64,000 nucleotides of DNA from Vreelandella lutescens (GTDB lineage: Bacteria; Pseudomonadota; Gammaproteobacteria; Pseudomonadales; Halomonadaceae): contig NZ_BMHM01000008.1 of assembly GCF_014640815.1 (NCBI RefSeq), positions 18,704 through 82,703 of the forward strand. Reading direction: 5' to 3'. Under the pieces are notes generated by a model. It had not been told where the DNA came from, did no database searches, and saw only the letters and a list, made by a program, of their open reading frames with translations. Shown here one piece after another: positions 34,423 through 46,024 of this stretch. The position numbers were made by a program, and so were the translations under genes. Numbering within the stretch: the first letter of the stretch is position 1; each line of letters begins with the position of its first letter.

Positions 34423-34829
34423 TGAGAGGCCGTCAGCAAGGCTTTTCACTGGTTGAGGCACTCGTGGCGCTCGTGATTCTATCGTTAGGCGTCATTAGCG
34501 TGGCGGCCATGCAATTGAAAGCGATGCAAAGCGCTCATAGCGGTTACCAGCAATCCCTTGTCAGCGTCGCTGCCTTGGATGCGCAAGAGCGTATTTGGGC
34601 AGCGGTACAGCAGGTTGAACGCTGTCAGGATATCCCGCTTGGCGCGATTGAGAGTGAATGGCGTGATGCTTGGTTTTCAGGCGCAGAGCGTCCGCTCATA
34701 CCCAGTGGCAATGCTGCAAAGAGTGTGATGACTCGTTCAGGGTGTCAGTTTTCGGTATCGGTACATCTTGATACACCCCATGAAGAGAGTGGTATCTCAA
34801 TCGACTATCCGTTTTTATTGCCGCTTTAA
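34422..34829 (+). CDS. pilV: Type IV pilus minor pilin PilV-like
   Basis: A 135-residue prepilin with a short leader (MRGRQQG) and the class III sequence FSLVEALVALVILSLGVISVAAMQL (in part FSLVEALVALVILSLGV), whose GxxSxVE pattern and ALVALVILSLGV are typical of PilV. The start is the ATG at 34422, which shares one base with the pilE stop; a GTG at 34413 is also in frame. Two cysteines lie in the C-terminal half. Confidence 0.82.
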   Translation: MRGRQQGFSLVEALVALVILSLGVISVAAMQLKAMQSAHSGYQQSLVSVAALDAQERIWAAVQQVERCQDIPLGAIESEWRDAWFSGAERPLIPSGNAAKSVMTRSGCQFSVSVHLDTPHEESGISIDYPFLLPL

Positions 34830-34849
34830 CGCTGTGAGAGGGACGTTCA

Positions 34850-35314
34850 ATGCCAATGGAGAGGCAGTACGGCTTTACCTTAACCGAAGTGATGGTCGCC
34901 ATGGCGATGGGACTGCTTATCGTGATCGGCGCAGGCCAGCTGTTTCTGGGCACGCTGCAAACCACCCGCCATGTAGATGCATTAAGCCGACAGCAGGAAG
35001 CACTGATTTTTGCAGTGTCTACGATTACACAGACGCTTCGCCAGCATGGCCCTTATGATGAGGCGGGAGAGGCGTTTTATCACCTGCGTTGCGACAGCGT
35101 GGAAGAGGCATGCCGATGCACTCTCCAGGATATGTCGCGCGCCCAGCCGTTAGTCAATTTCTCGATTCCTGACTCGCCAGCCTGCGTGCGCGATGAGCCG
35201 ATTGGGAGTGGCACATCTGACGGAGCAGAAAGCCTCGTTACCCTGCCATTAGGCCCCGGTGGGCGTGATCTTGGCTTTTATGTAACCCATCGGGCAGCGC
35301 TGTTTTCCCCATAG
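34850..35314 (+). CDS. pilW: Type IV pilus minor pilin PilW-like
   Basis: A 154-residue prepilin: leader MPMERQYG, then FTLTEVMVAMAMGLLIVIGAGQLFL (in part FTLTEVMVAMAMGLLIV), with Glu5 of the mature protein. The remaining 125 residues carry several cysteines (RCDSVEEACRC). It is much shorter than classical PilW proteins (roughly 250-350 residues as known from Pseudomonas), so the C-terminal domain is reduced. Third gene of the operon. Confidence 0.75.
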   Translation: MPMERQYGFTLTEVMVAMAMGLLIVIGAGQLFLGTLQTTRHVDALSRQQEALIFAVSTITQTLRQHGPYDEAGEAFYHLRCDSVEEACRCTLQDMSRAQPLVNFSIPDSPACVRDEPIGSGTSDGAESLVTLPLGPGGRDLGFYVTHRAALFSP

Positions 35315-35340
35315 CATGATTAGCCACGGAGGGCGAAGCG

Positions 35341-35400
35341 TTGAGAAGGCAGGTATTGAGAAAGCAGACATTGAGAAAACAGCCCTTGAGAAAGCAGCAG
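35341..35400 (+). repeat. Four tandem 15-bp repeats at the start of pilX
   Basis: Units start TTGAGAA at 35341, 35356, 35371 and 35386 and encode LRRQV, LRKQT, LRKQP and LRKQQ. The unit is a multiple of three, so copy-number change would lengthen the basic leader without shifting frame. Each unit begins with TTG, a possible start codon. Confidence 0.9.
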
Positions 35401-35883
35401 GGCGCGGCATTAGTCATTGTAATGGTGCTGCTAGCCAGCGCTTTAGTGATGGCGATGATGGGCATGCAAACGGCACTGGTGGATGAGCGGTTAGCAGGTA
35501 ATTTTCGTGCCGCCACTCAGGCACAAATGCGCGCGGAAATGGCCGCCTCTGCTGGGTTAGCGGAATTCGACGTGCTCAATTGGGAGGGAGTACCCACGAT
35601 TGATACCTCTCAATCGGTTAGCTTTAATGACTACGCTAACCATCCCAAGGCAACGCGAGTTGCTCACCATTGCCCTCAAAATGCCTGTTTTTATCTTCCC
35701 GTTATGTACCAAAGCGAACCGTGGGTGATGGCGCTGGGCGCGATACTTGTGAATGATGCGACGGTAATCGCACAAAGCTGGCCACTGTTTGTAAGGCTAG
35801 AAGACGTGGCTGAGGTAGATACTGGGTTAGGCGCTGAGCCAGAAACTGAATTAGCAACTAAAACAGCAGTGGTTTGGCAATAA
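35341..35883 (+). CDS. pilX: Type IV pilus assembly protein PilX-like
   Basis: A 180-residue prepilin-like protein. A basic leader made of 5-residue repeats ends in KQQG, followed by AALVIVMVLLASALVMAMMGMQ, the PilX-type hydrophobic helix (in part AALVIVMVLLASALVMAMM), then VDERLAGN. The start is TTG at 35341 after GGAGG; downstream TTG codons in the repeats are alternatives. It closes the operon. No pilY1 gene follows, which is unusual since PilY1 commonly accompanies PilV-PilW-PilX. Confidence 0.78.
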   Translation: MRRQVLRKQTLRKQPLRKQQGAALVIVMVLLASALVMAMMGMQTALVDERLAGNFRAATQAQMRAEMAASAGLAEFDVLNWEGVPTIDTSQSVSFNDYANHPKATRVAHHCPQNACFYLPVMYQSEPWVMALGAILVNDATVIAQSWPLFVRLEDVAEVDTGLGAEPETELATKTAVVWQ

Positions 35884-35932
35884 GCGTACAATAGCGTATC
35901 GTTTTTGACCTTTATTCAGTTGGATCCAGATC

Positions 35933-36955
35933 ATGAGTCAGACAGCCAAAACCCGTGTGCTGACCGGGATTACCACCACCGGAACGCCGCACCTGGGTAA
36001 CTATGTCGGTGCTATTAAGCCCGCTATTGAGGCAAGCCAAGACCCGAACGTTCAATCGTTCTATTTCCTTGCCGACTATCATGCGCTGATCAAGTGCCAA
36101 GACCCTAAGCGTGTTCAAGCTTCCCGTTTGGAGATCGCTGCAACGTGGCTGGCGCTTGGCCTGGATACCGACAACGCCATTTTCTACCGTCAGTCGGATA
36201 TTATCGAGATCCCAGAGCTCATGTGGATGCTCTCCTGCGTATGCGCTAAAGGGCTGATGAACCGCGCCCACGCCTACAAAGCCGCCGTGGCTGAGAACGA
36301 AGAAGCAGGTGATCAAGACCCAGATAAAGGCATCACCATGGGGCTGTTTGGTTACCCGGTGCTGATGGCTGCCGATATATTGATGTTCAACGCCAATAAA
36401 GTACCGGTGGGCCGCGATCAGATTCAACATATCGAAATGGCGCGCGACATTGCCGGCCGCTTTAACCACTTGTTCAAAGGCCAATATTTCACTCAGCCAG
36501 AAGCCGTGGTCAACGAAAAGGTCGAAGTGTTGAAAGGCTTGGATGGCCGCAAGATGTCCAAGAGCTACAACAATACGATCCCGCTGTTTGTGAGTGATAA
36601 AAAGCTGCAGAAGCTGGTGCGTAAAATCAAAACTAACTCGTTGGAACCTGGTGAGCCCAAAGACCCAGACACCTGTACGCTGTTCCAGATTTTCTCAGCC
36701 TTCGCGAGTGACTCTGAAACGGCAAATATGCGTCAGCAATACGCGGAAGGGATTGGCTGGGGGGAAGCAAAGGATCGCGTATTTGAATATCTCAATGCCC
36801 ATCTGAGTGCTCCCCGTGAGCGCTACAACGCACTGATGGAAGACCCCGCTCACATTGAAGCGGTGCTTCAGAAGGGGGCCGAGCGCGCACGTGAAGAGGC
36901 GGCCGTGACGATGGACCGTCTTCGCTCCGCTGTTGGTCTTGGGCGCTTTGTGTAA
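35933..36955 (+). CDS. trpS: Tryptophanyl-tRNA synthetase
   Basis: A 340-residue class I synthetase charging tRNA-Trp. The HIGH-like motif is [10 protein letters not shown] and KMSKS is in [23 protein letters not shown] is a family block. It is a stand-alone unit, with a candidate terminator at 37101-37128. Confidence 0.97.
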   Translation: MSQTAKTRVLTGITTTGTPHLGNYVGAIKPAIEASQDPNVQSFYFLADYHALIKCQDPKRVQASRLEIAATWLALGLDTDNAIFYRQSDIIEIPELMWMLSCVCAKGLMNRAHAYKAAVAENEEAGDQDPDKGITMGLFGYPVLMAADILMFNANKVPVGRDQIQHIEMARDIAGRFNHLFKGQYFTQPEAVVNEKVEVLKGLDGRKMSKSYNNTIPLFVSDKKLQKLVRKIKTNSLEPGEPKDPDTCTLFQIFSAFASDSETANMRQQYAEGIGWGEAKDRVFEYLNAHLSAPRERYNALMEDPAHIEAVLQKGAERAREEAAVTMDRLRSAVGLGRFV

Positions 36956-37100
36956 TATTCGTTAAAAGCATAAGAACCGCTGAATAAAGAATTTCCAGCG
37001 TTCTACGACCAACGTTAGGCTTATAATTACTGTATAAGGGTGGCGGTATAAGCACTCTTGTCCAAACGCTTCTTTCCTAGAGCGTGTGTCTAACTTAGCC

Positions 37101-37128
37101 AAGCGCCTTCTGTTATCAGGCGCTTTTG
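37101..37128 (+). terminator. Probable terminator between trpS and the YeeE/YedE gene
   Basis: Arms AAGCGCC and GGCGCTT with an 11-nt loop and a short T tract, about 145 nt after the trpS stop. Confidence 0.5.
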
Positions 37129-37148
37129 GTGTTTCTTAAAGGTGAGTT

Positions 37149-38360
37149 ATGGCGACAACCTCAACAGCGGCACCGATCAACTATCGTGTGCCCCTTATAG
37201 CGACGGCGGCCATTGTGCTGGGCGCGCTCATCATTGGCGTGCTGTTCAGCGCCAACATCGGCTTGCTGATGATTGTGGGTGGGCTGCTGGGCATGGTGCT
37301 TTACCATGCGGCATTTGGCTTTACGGCGGCGTGGCGGGTCTTTATTACCGAGCGCCGTGGGCGTGGGCTGCGGGCGCAAATGGTGATGCTGGCGATTGCG
37401 GTGGTGCTGTTTTTTCCGGCCTTAGGGGCTGGCACCTTGTTTGGTACACCGGTCACAGGGTTTGTGTCTCCTATCGGTATCTCAGTGCTGTTTGGTGCCT
37501 TTATCTTTGGTATTGGTATGCAGCTAGGCGGCGGCTGTGCGTCGGGCACGCTGTTTACCGCGGGCGGCGGCAATGCACGCATGCTGATTACGCTGGTGTT
37601 CTTTATTGTGGGTTCGGTGATTGGTTCTGCTCATTTTACGTGGTGGCAAAGCTTACCTGCTTTTCAACCGGTATCGCTGGTCAATGTGGCCGGTGTGGGT
37701 GGGGGGATCGGCATTAGTTTGGTGCTATTTGCGGTGATTGCCGCCTTTACAGTGATTATGGAAAAGCGCCGCCATGGCCACCTAGAGCAGGCCCCAATGG
37801 TGGATAAGCCGGGCACGGAACGCTGGTTATCGGGCCCGTGGCCGCTGGTAGCCGGTGCGGTAGCGCTGGCGCTGCTGAACTTTGCCACCCTGGCATTGGC
37901 AGGCCGCCCGTGGGGGATTACCTCGGCGTTTGCGCTGTGGGGTGCTAAAAGCTTTGAGCTGGTGGGGGGCGATGTAAGCCAGTGGGGCTACTGGCAAGCC
38001 CCCGGCAATGCGGCCGCTTTAGAAGCTAGCGTGTGGAGTGACATCACCACGGTGATGAACGTTGGCATTATGCTGGGTGCGTTAGCTGCGTCGAGCTTGG
38101 CGGGGCGTTTTGCACCTAATTTCCGTATCCCGCTGAAATCGGTATTAGCGGCGGTGATTGGCGGCATCATGCTCGGTTACGGCGCGCGCTTAGCCTTTGG
38201 CTGCAATATTGGCGCTTACTTTAGCGGTATTGCATCAGGCAGCCTGCACGGCTGGGTGTGGATGGTCGCTGCCTTTGGCGGCAATATGGTGGGCGTTAAG
38301 CTGCGTCCGTTCTTCTTTGAGGGTGAAGAAGGGCGCAAACCAGTCGCGAAAAGCTGCTAA
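37149..38360 (+). CDS. YeeE/YedE-family membrane transporter (thiosulfate or sulfur compound uptake)
   Basis: A 403-residue polytopic membrane protein of the YeeE/YedE (TsuA) family, with about nine to ten hydrophobic helices in two half-repeats. The conserved cysteine loops are GGGCASGTLFTAGGG near residue 121 and FGCNIGAYFSG near 350, which in characterised members line the thiosulfate path. No TusA-like or rhodanese gene is adjacent, so the substrate is not shown. The ATG at 37149 follows AAGGTGAG. A strong terminator follows. Confidence 0.85.
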   Translation: MATTSTAAPINYRVPLIATAAIVLGALIIGVLFSANIGLLMIVGGLLGMVLYHAAFGFTAAWRVFITERRGRGLRAQMVMLAIAVVLFFPALGAGTLFGTPVTGFVSPIGISVLFGAFIFGIGMQLGGGCASGTLFTAGGGNARMLITLVFFIVGSVIGSAHFTWWQSLPAFQPVSLVNVAGVGGGIGISLVLFAVIAAFTVIMEKRRHGHLEQAPMVDKPGTERWLSGPWPLVAGAVALALLNFATLALAGRPWGITSAFALWGAKSFELVGGDVSQWGYWQAPGNAAALEASVWSDITTVMNVGIMLGALAASSLAGRFAPNFRIPLKSVLAAVIGGIMLGYGARLAFGCNIGAYFSGIASGSLHGWVWMVAAFGGNMVGVKLRPFFFEGEEGRKPVAKSC

Positions 38361-38384
38361 AAAGCTGACCTAAACCGCTTCTTA

Positions 38385-38418
38385 AAAGCGTCTTGGCGAA
38401 TGCCGAGACGCTTTTTTT
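38385..38418 (+). terminator. Rho-independent terminator of the YeeE/YedE gene
   Basis: Arms AAGCGTCTTGGC and GCCGAGACGCTT (one G-U pair) around a four-base loop, followed by seven T. Confidence 0.88.
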
Positions 38419-38538
38419 ATGCTCATTATTTATGTCTCTTCCACCTTTGTCGTACTAGCATGTTACATTACGCTCAAACGCCGCCAACGCCCAGCGTTGC
38501 TGCATTGCAACAGCAATTGACATAAAAAGAGAGTGCCT

Positions 38539-40218
38539 ATGTCTACGACGAGTAAACGCCCCTTATATATTCCTTACGCCGGTCCTTCTTTACTTGAAAT
38601 GCCGCTATTGAACAAAGGCAGCGCGTTTACTCAGGAGGAGCGGCTAGCGTTTAACCTGATAGGGCTATTGCCGCAAAAGGTAGAAACGATTGACGACCAG
38701 TTGGAACGGGTTTATCGCCAGTACCAGCAGTGCCATAGCGACTTAGAGCGCCATATTCATCTGCGCGCCATTCAAGACGATAACGAAACGCTCTATTTCC
38801 GGCTTGTGTCAGAGCATTTGGAAGAGATGCTGCCGATTATCTACACGCCCACGGTCGGCCAGGCGTGCCAGGAGTTTTCCAATATTTACCGCAATCACCG
38901 GGGGCTGTTCATTAGCTACCCGGACCGCGAGCATATGGACGACATCCTGCGTAGCGCCACCAAAGATAATGTCAAAGTGATCGTTGTCACCGATGGCGAG
39001 CGTATTTTGGGCTTGGGTGACCAGGGCATTGGCGGGATGGGCATTCCCATCGGGAAGCTGGCGCTTTATACCGCATGCGGCGGGATTAGCCCGGCGTATA
39101 CGCTGCCGATCATGATCGACGTAGGCACCAACAATCAGGCGTTGTTAGATGATCCCATGTACATGGGCTGGCGTCATGAGCGGGTTGGCCAAGAAGAGTA
39201 CGACGCCTTTATGGCGGAGTTTATCTGCGCTGTGAAGCGTCGTTGGCCCAACGTGTTGTTGCAGTTTGAGGATTTTGCCCAGGCCAACGCGGTACCGCTG
39301 CTGGAGCGCTACCGGAATGAGCTGTGCTGCTTCAATGATGATGTGCAGGGCACGGCGTCTGTGGTGGTAGGCACTCTGATGGCGGCCTGTCAGGCCCGTG
39401 AAGAGACGATTGCCCAGCAGCGCGTGGTGTTTGTGGGCGGCGGCTCTGCAGGCTGTGGTATTGCCGAGCAGGTCGTTGTCGCGATGGAAGCTGAAGGCCT
39501 CACTGAAGCCGAAGCGCGGGCGCGTATCTTTATTGTCGACCGCGAAGGGCTAATGACCACGGATCAGGCGTGGCAGCGTGATTTCCAGCGCCGTTTAGCC
39601 CACGACCCAGCGTTAGTCGCGGGGTGGAACGGCCAAGGGCTGGAAGAGACCATTGCTAACATGAAGCCTACCATTCTGATTGGTGTGTGCGGCCAGCGCG
39701 GCATCTTCACCGAGCAGGTGGTGCGTACCATGCACGCAGGCTGCGAGCATCCGGTGATTATGCCGCTCTCCAACCCCACCTCGCAGGCAGAAGCAGTGCC
39801 AGAAGACGTGATTCGCTGGACAGATGGCCAAGCGCTGGTAGCCACCGGCAGCCCGTTCGCACCGGTAGTCTATAACGGCCGTACGTATCCGATTGCCCAG
39901 TGCAACAATGCTTATATCTTCCCGGGCATCGGTCTAGGTGTGATTGCAGCCAATGCTAACCGCGTCACCGATGAAATGCTGATGAGCGCCTCGCGGGCGC
40001 TGGCCCGTGAAGCGCCGCTGGTGAAAGAGGGCAAAGGCGCACTGCTGCCGCCGCTGTCGCGGATTCGTGATATCAGCAAGTCGATTGCCTTTGAGGTGGC
40101 GGCCCAGGCACAGCAAAATGGCGTTGCATTGAAAACCAGCGGCACCGTGCTGCGTGAGCGTATCGAGTCTGCCTGCTGGTCGCCGGAATACCGTTTCTAC
40201 CGTCGTCGTGCTTTCTAA
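38539..40218 (+). CDS. maeA: NAD-dependent malic enzyme (oxaloacetate-decarboxylating)
   Basis: A 559-residue malic enzyme of the SfcA/MaeA class, converting malate to pyruvate and CO2 with NAD. Blocks include [41 protein letters not shown] and the second nucleotide site [16 protein letters not shown]. The length is close to the 565 residues of E. coli MaeA, and there is no fused phosphotransacetylase domain. The ATG at 38539 follows AGAGAG; an in-frame GTG lies 6 nt earlier. Confidence 0.94.
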   Translation: MSTTSKRPLYIPYAGPSLLEMPLLNKGSAFTQEERLAFNLIGLLPQKVETIDDQLERVYRQYQQCHSDLERHIHLRAIQDDNETLYFRLVSEHLEEMLPIIYTPTVGQACQEFSNIYRNHRGLFISYPDREHMDDILRSATKDNVKVIVVTDGERILGLGDQGIGGMGIPIGKLALYTACGGISPAYTLPIMIDVGTNNQALLDDPMYMGWRHERVGQEEYDAFMAEFICAVKRRWPNVLLQFEDFAQANAVPLLERYRNELCCFNDDVQGTASVVVGTLMAACQAREETIAQQRVVFVGGGSAGCGIAEQVVVAMEAEGLTEAEARARIFIVDREGLMTTDQAWQRDFQRRLAHDPALVAGWNGQGLEETIANMKPTILIGVCGQRGIFTEQVVRTMHAGCEHPVIMPLSNPTSQAEAVPEDVIRWTDGQALVATGSPFAPVVYNGRTYPIAQCNNAYIFPGIGLGVIAANANRVTDEMLMSASRALAREAPLVKEGKGALLPPLSRIRDISKSIAFEVAAQAQQNGVALKTSGTVLRERIESACWSPEYRFYRRRAF

Positions 40219-40235
40219 TCACGGTTGATGCGAGC

Positions 40236-40263
40236 AAAAAAAAGCCCCCACCAGGGTGGGGGC
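40236..40263 (-). terminator. Rho-independent terminator of acnA
   Basis: On the minus strand: arms GCCCCCACC and GGTGGGGGC followed by eight T. It lies between the convergent maeA and acnA stops and serves acnA best; read the other way it lacks a T tract. Confidence 0.88.
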
Positions 40264-40306
40264 GATGCAAGCATTGGTAGGTAGTACCTATGAATAGGTC
40301 GTTCCT

Positions 40307-43054
40307 TTAGGCTGCGCCGATCATTTTGCGCAGCACGTAGTGGAGGATACCACCGTGGCGGTAGTAAGCCAGCTCATTGACGGTATCAATTCGGCACTTG
40401 GCATCAACGGTACGCTCGCCGTCGCTATTTTTGATCACGACTTGCACGGTACCGCCGGGGCTTAAGTCGCTTAAACCGGCAATCGAGATCTCTTCATCCC
40501 CCGTTAACCCTAAGCTTTCACGGCTTTCGCCTTCTGGGAACTGCAGCGGCACCACGCCCATACCGATCAGGTTGGAGCGGTGAATACGCTCGAAGGATTC
40601 GGCAATCACTGCGCGCACGCCGAGTAAGCGCGTGCCTTTAGCCGCCCAGTCCCGCGAGGAGCCAGTGCCGTACTCTTTGCCCGCAATCACCACCAGCGGC
40701 GTGCCTTCCTCTTTGTATTTCATGGCGGCATCGTAAATCGCCATCTGCTCACCGCTCGGCACGTGGCGGGTTTCACCGCCAACAACGCCGTCGAGCATCT
40801 CGTTTTTAATGCGAACGTTGGCAAAGGTGCCGCGCATCATCACTTCATGGTTACCCCGGCGTGAACCGTAGGAGTTGAAGTCGACCGGTTTCACGCCGTG
40901 CTCTTGCAGATAGCGCCCGGCGGGGCTATCTGGCTTGATAGAGCCTGCGGGTGAAATGTGGTCGGTGGTGACCGAGTCGCCGAGCATCGCCAGTACGCGG
41001 GCGTTCTTCACGTCTTCAATGGCGTCCGGCTCCCGCTGCATGCCTTCAAAGAAAGGCGGGTGCTGGATGTAGGTCGATTCCGGCCACTCGTAGACTTTGC
41101 CTTCTGGTACCTTGATGGCCTTCCATGTGTCGTCGCCTTCAAAGACCGCGCCGTACTCCTTGCGGAACATCTCGGTGTTGACCTTTTCGACGGCGCTAGC
41201 GATATCTGCCTGCGAAGGCCAGATGTCTTTCAGGTAAACCGGGTTGCCGTCGCTGTCGTGGCCGAGTGGGTCGGTGGTTAAGTTGCACTGAACATTGCCT
41301 GCCAAGGCGTAGGCGACGACTAAGGGCGGTGATGCCAGCCAGTTGGTTTTGACCAGCGGGTGCACACGGCCTTCAAAGTTGCGGTTGCCAGAGAGCACCG
41401 ATGCCACGGTGAGGTCGCCACTGTTGACGGCTTTTTCAATCTCTTCCGGCAGCGGGCCAGAGTTACCGATACAGGTAGTGCAGCCGTAGCCCACGAGGTT
41501 AAAGCCCAGGGCATCTAGGTCATCATTGAGACTGGCAGCAGCCAAGTAGTCGGTGACGACTTTGGAGCCGGGGGCCAGCGATGTTTTCACCCAGGGCTTG
41601 GTGGTTAAGCCTTTCTCGCGGGCGTTGCGGGCCAGCAGGCCAGCCGCCATCATCACACTTGGGTTAGAGGTGTTAGTACACGAGGTAATGGCTGCGATGA
41701 CCACTGCTCCGGGGTCTAGGCTAAAGTCCTGCTCGCCCATGGTGACCGTTTGGCTATCGCTGTGTTTGAAATCATGCTCGTAGCTGCGCTCAATACCCAC
41801 GGCGGTTTGACCACCTTCGGAGGTCAGCTTGCCTTTCTCCGTAGTAGGCAGCGCCTTGCCATCTTCTTCCATGAAGCTGCTAAAAGCGCTCGCCATATCT
41901 TTAAGGGCTACGCGGTCCTGCGGGCGTTTAGGGCCGGCTAGGCTGGCTTCTACCGTGTTCATATCCAAGCTGAGCGTATCCGTGAAGACAGGCTCGTCGC
42001 CCGGTTCACGCCATAGGCCCTGGGCCTTGCTATACGCTTCGACAAGCGCAATGTGATTATCTTCGCGGCCTGTTAAGCGCAGGTAGTTGAGGGTCTCGTC
42101 ATCTACTGGGAAGAAGCCGCAGGTAGCGCCGTATTCGGGGGCCATGTTGGCAATGGTGGCGCGGTCCGCCAGCGGCAGATCTTTCAAGCCGTCGCCATAA
42201 AACTCAACGAATTTACCGACCACGCCTTTTTTGCGCAGCATTTCGGTCACGGTGAGTACCAGGTCGGTGGCGGTAATGCCTTCCTGCAGCTTGCCGGTCA
42301 GCTTGAAGCCAATCACTTCAGGAATCAGCATGGAGACCGGCTGACCCAGCATAGCGGCTTCCGCTTCAATGCCACCTACGCCCCAGCCCAGTACGCCCAG
42401 GCCGTTAATCATGGTGGTATGGGAGTCTGTGCCCACGAGTGTGTCGGGGTAGGCAAAGGTCTTGCCATCTTCCTCTTTGGTCCATACCGTGCGGCCCAAG
42501 TACTCGAGGTTCACCTGGTGGCAGATGCCGGTGCCGGGCGGTACAACGCTGAAATTATCAAAGGCTTTTTGGCCCCAGCGCAGGAACTCGTAGCGCTCGC
42601 CGTTGCGCTGCATTTCGATATCGACGTTTTCTTGGAACGCCGCCGCGTTGCCGAACTTATCGACCATTACCGAGTGGTCAATCACCAAGTCCACTGGGGA
42701 GAGCGGGTTGATACGGGCCGGGTCTTCGCCCAGTTTTTCCACTGCCGCGCGCATGGAAGCGAGGTCCACCACGCCAGGCACGCCGGTAAAATCTTGCATT
42801 AAAACGCGGGCGGGGCGGTAGCCGATTTCGCGGCTGGATTTACCCTCTTTTTGCCAGTCGACCAGCGCCTGCATATCTTCTTGCTCGACGCTTTCATCGT
42901 CTGCGAAGCGCAGCTGGTTTTCGAGCAGGATTTTGAGTGTTTTGGGCAGTCGGTCAATGTTGCCTAGCGTCTCAGCCGCCGTGGGCAGGCTGTAGTAGTG
43001 ATACTCTTGGCTTCCTGCCGCTAAGGTATGAAGCGTGTTAGGTATCTTGCTCAT
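40307..43054 (-). CDS. acnA: Aconitate hydratase A
   Basis: A 915-residue TCA-cycle enzyme interconverting citrate and isocitrate through a 4Fe-4S cluster. Cluster cysteines lie in [11 protein letters not shown] and [14 protein letters not shown]. Other blocks are [14 protein letters not shown] and [11 protein letters not shown]. The domain order and length fit AcnA/IRP1 rather than AcnB. The ATG is at 43054 with an AGGAGA site. It is divergent from trxB across a 224-nt gap in which no operator was recognised. Confidence 0.97.
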   Translation of the reverse strand: MSKIPNTLHTLAAGSQEYHYYSLPTAAETLGNIDRLPKTLKILLENQLRFADDESVEQEDMQALVDWQKEGKSSREIGYRPARVLMQDFTGVPGVVDLASMRAAVEKLGEDPARINPLSPVDLVIDHSVMVDKFGNAAAFQENVDIEMQRNGERYEFLRWGQKAFDNFSVVPPGTGICHQVNLEYLGRTVWTKEEDGKTFAYPDTLVGTDSHTTMINGLGVLGWGVGGIEAEAAMLGQPVSMLIPEVIGFKLTGKLQEGITATDLVLTVTEMLRKKGVVGKFVEFYGDGLKDLPLADRATIANMAPEYGATCGFFPVDDETLNYLRLTGREDNHIALVEAYSKAQGLWREPGDEPVFTDTLSLDMNTVEASLAGPKRPQDRVALKDMASAFSSFMEEDGKALPTTEKGKLTSEGGQTAVGIERSYEHDFKHSDSQTVTMGEQDFSLDPGAVVIAAITSCTNTSNPSVMMAAGLLARNAREKGLTTKPWVKTSLAPGSKVVTDYLAAASLNDDLDALGFNLVGYGCTTCIGNSGPLPEEIEKAVNSGDLTVASVLSGNRNFEGRVHPLVKTNWLASPPLVVAYALAGNVQCNLTTDPLGHDSDGNPVYLKDIWPSQADIASAVEKVNTEMFRKEYGAVFEGDDTWKAIKVPEGKVYEWPESTYIQHPPFFEGMQREPDAIEDVKNARVLAMLGDSVTTDHISPAGSIKPDSPAGRYLQEHGVKPVDFNSYGSRRGNHEVMMRGTFANVRIKNEMLDGVVGGETRHVPSGEQMAIYDAAMKYKEEGTPLVVIAGKEYGTGSSRDWAAKGTRLLGVRAVIAESFERIHRSNLIGMGVVPLQFPEGESRESLGLTGDEEISIAGLSDLSPGGTVQVVIKNSDGERTVDAKCRIDTVNELAYYRHGGILHYVLRKMIGAA

Positions 43055-43218
43055 TCCATTCTCCTCTGATTGCTTGGCGTTTCGCGACGGTCACTGCTTT
43101 CTTTGGTATGGCGAGTCAACAGTATGGCTTATTAATAGCACATGGGTGTTTCACCCTGGCCTTTCAAGCCATCTTCGCCTAATAGCGTAGGCTAACCCTT
43201 GTAATAGCTTGTACTTGA

Positions 43219-44229
<1,011 letters not shown>

Positions 44230-44247
44230 CACGCTCTTTGCGCTTGT

Positions 44248-44277
44248 ACCTATCGGTTGTGTTAGCAGCCGATAGGT
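44248..44277. terminator. Inverted repeat between convergent trxB and fimT-like gene
   Basis: Arms ACCTATCGG and CCGATAGGT around a 12-nt loop, overlapping the end of the fimT-like gene. It may act as a shared terminator, but no T run follows on either strand. Confidence 0.4.
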
Positions 44278-44792
44278 GCGCTCTCCACACGTAATCTTCC
44301 CAGTTGGCTGAGCACTAGCCGTTTCCCCTCTTCTCGGGTAGCGCAAATATCAAAACTGCCGTTATAGCCACTGGCGTGTCCTAATGCGTTATAACTGATT
44401 CTTTGCCAGCCACGGCTGTAGGTGGTGTAAGCCCCTATCTGCTCTGGAAATATCCGCACAATATTTTCTGGATGAATACCCTTTTCTGTGTCTCCCTTAA
44501 TAATTAACAGCGCGTTTCCCCACGTGTGAGAGCACGCTGTGAAACTAGGGCTGGCTGGGCACACGGTGACTTTCATGCGCTGTGAAATAGCGGTATGCCT
44601 TGCTAATGCAAAGGCAGAGCGTAGGCGGCTCACTTCGCTATTGAGCACGCTATGATGGCCAAGCGCCTGAACGCTGGGGGTTAGCCACGCTATCATGGTC
44701 GTGATGAGCAGCAACGCTATCAACATTTCTATCAGCGTGAAACCATTGCGAAAGTACGTGTAACGGCTGTTTTCGGTGTAGTAGAACTCCAT
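44262..44792 (-). CDS. fimT: GspH/FimT-family pseudopilin
   Basis: A 176-residue prepilin-like protein. A 17-residue leader ends in RNG, followed by FTLIEMLIALLLITTMIAWLTP (in part FTLIEMLIALLLITTMIAW), then a GspH/FimT-like body with four cysteines. LRSAFALARHTAISQ is the conserved helix after the membrane segment in FimT/FimU. It probably acts as a minor pilin priming type IV pili with the PilE/V/W/X-like products encoded 10 kb away. Convergent with trxB and divergent from thiO. Confidence 0.82.
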   Translation of the reverse strand: MEFYYTENSRYTYFRNGFTLIEMLIALLLITTMIAWLTPSVQALGHHSVLNSEVSRLRSAFALARHTAISQRMKVTVCPASPSFTACSHTWGNALLIIKGDTEKGIHPENIVRIFPEQIGAYTTYSRGWQRISYNALGHASGYNGSFDICATREEGKRLVLSQLGRLRVESAPIGC

Positions 44793-44908
44793 CGCTTGAC
44801 CCCTTGTCGGCGAGCGTTATGCTCGTTGCGCTGGTGAACGTCGCAGTGCTGATGTTTATCCTAAGAGGCACTTGTCGCTTTTTATGTAAGCCAAAACGGA
44901 CAATCGTT

Positions 44909-46006
44909 GTGAGCAATCTCTTAATTATTGGTGGTGGCGTTATTGGGATGATGACGGCACTGCAGCTAGCCGACGCTGGCCAGCAGGTGACGCTGGTGGA
45001 GCGTGGGATATGTGGGAAAGAGGCTTCCTGGGCGGGTGGCGGTATTGTGTCGCCGCTCTACCCTTGGCGATATGGTGAGCCGGTTTCTCAACTCTCTCGC
45101 TGGTCCGAGGGGGTTTACCCCACGCTAGCCCTGCGCTTGCTGGAAGAGACCGGTATTGACCCTGAGTATCGTCAAAAAGGGTTGCTCTATTTAAATGTTG
45201 ATGACGATGACGCCGCCCTTCATTGGGCGCGTCAGTTAGGTAAGCCGCTGGAGCGCGTTGATGCTGCCTTTGTACATCAAAAAGAGCCTGGCGCAGCCGC
45301 TCCAGAAGGCAGTGCGCTCTGGATGCCTACCTTAGGCAGCGTGCGTAACCCGCGGTTAGGCCAAGCGTTGCGGGCGCGCTTGGCCGCTATGCCCAGTGTC
45401 ACCCTGTTAGAGCAGTGCAGCGTGCAGGGGGTTATTCAGCGTCAGGGGCGTGTGGTGGGGGTGACGACCAGCCAAGGTGATCAGTTTGCTGAGCAGTTGG
45501 TGGTGTGCGGTGGTGCTTGGGCAGCTCAATTGTTGGAAGGATTAAACGTGCGCTTGCCGGTTCGACCGGTAAAAGGGCAGATGATTGCTTATCAAGCGCC
45601 AGCGGGGCTAGTAAAGCGCGTGGTGCTGAAAGATGGCCGCTACGTGATTCCACGCGGTGACGGCTTGCTGTTGGTGGGCTCGACGCTGGAAGAGGCAGGG
45701 TTTGATAAAACCACCGATGAAGAGGCTCTCGCTTCGCTCAAGCAAAGCGCGGAAAACATGATACCCGCGCTGGCCGATTACCCCGTGGCATACCACTGGG
45801 CGGGACTGCGTCCAGGCTCGCCAGAGGGCATTCCTTTTATTGGTGCGCTGCCCGATTTTTCGAACGTGTTTGTCAATGCAGGCCACTACCGTAACGGTCT
45901 GGTGTTAGCGCCTGCATCAACGCACCTGTTAGTGGATCAGTTGCTTGGGCGTCAGCCACTGATGGATGCTACGCCTTACCAGCCAACGGCCACACGGTTG
46001 GCGTAA
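44909..46006 (+). CDS. thiO: Glycine oxidase ThiO (FAD-dependent)
   Basis: A 365-residue DAO-family flavoenzyme that oxidises glycine to iminoglycine for the thiazole half of thiamine. The FAD motif is LLIIGGGVIGMMTALQLA at the N-terminus; GKEASWAGGGIVSPLYPW is the ThiO-type second block, and HYRNGLVLAPAS lies near the C-terminus. The start is put at GTG 44909, directly before the Rossmann strand; an in-frame ATG at 44804 would add 35 unrelated residues. No other thi gene is adjacent. Confidence 0.88.
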   Translation: MSNLLIIGGGVIGMMTALQLADAGQQVTLVERGICGKEASWAGGGIVSPLYPWRYGEPVSQLSRWSEGVYPTLALRLLEETGIDPEYRQKGLLYLNVDDDDAALHWARQLGKPLERVDAAFVHQKEPGAAAPEGSALWMPTLGSVRNPRLGQALRARLAAMPSVTLLEQCSVQGVIQRQGRVVGVTTSQGDQFAEQLVVCGGAWAAQLLEGLNVRLPVRPVKGQMIAYQAPAGLVKRVVLKDGRYVIPRGDGLLLVGSTLEEAGFDKTTDEEALASLKQSAENMIPALADYPVAYHWAGLRPGSPEGIPFIGALPDFSNVFVNAGHYRNGLVLAPASTHLLVDQLLGRQPLMDATPYQPTATRLA

Positions 46007-46024
46007 ATACGAAGAAGGCGTGTC

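Noticed and set aside
44804..44908. Hydrophobic 35-residue extension at the thiO start
   Set aside because: It would put a membrane-like helix before the FAD-binding strand, which ThiO lacks; GTG 44909 is the better start.
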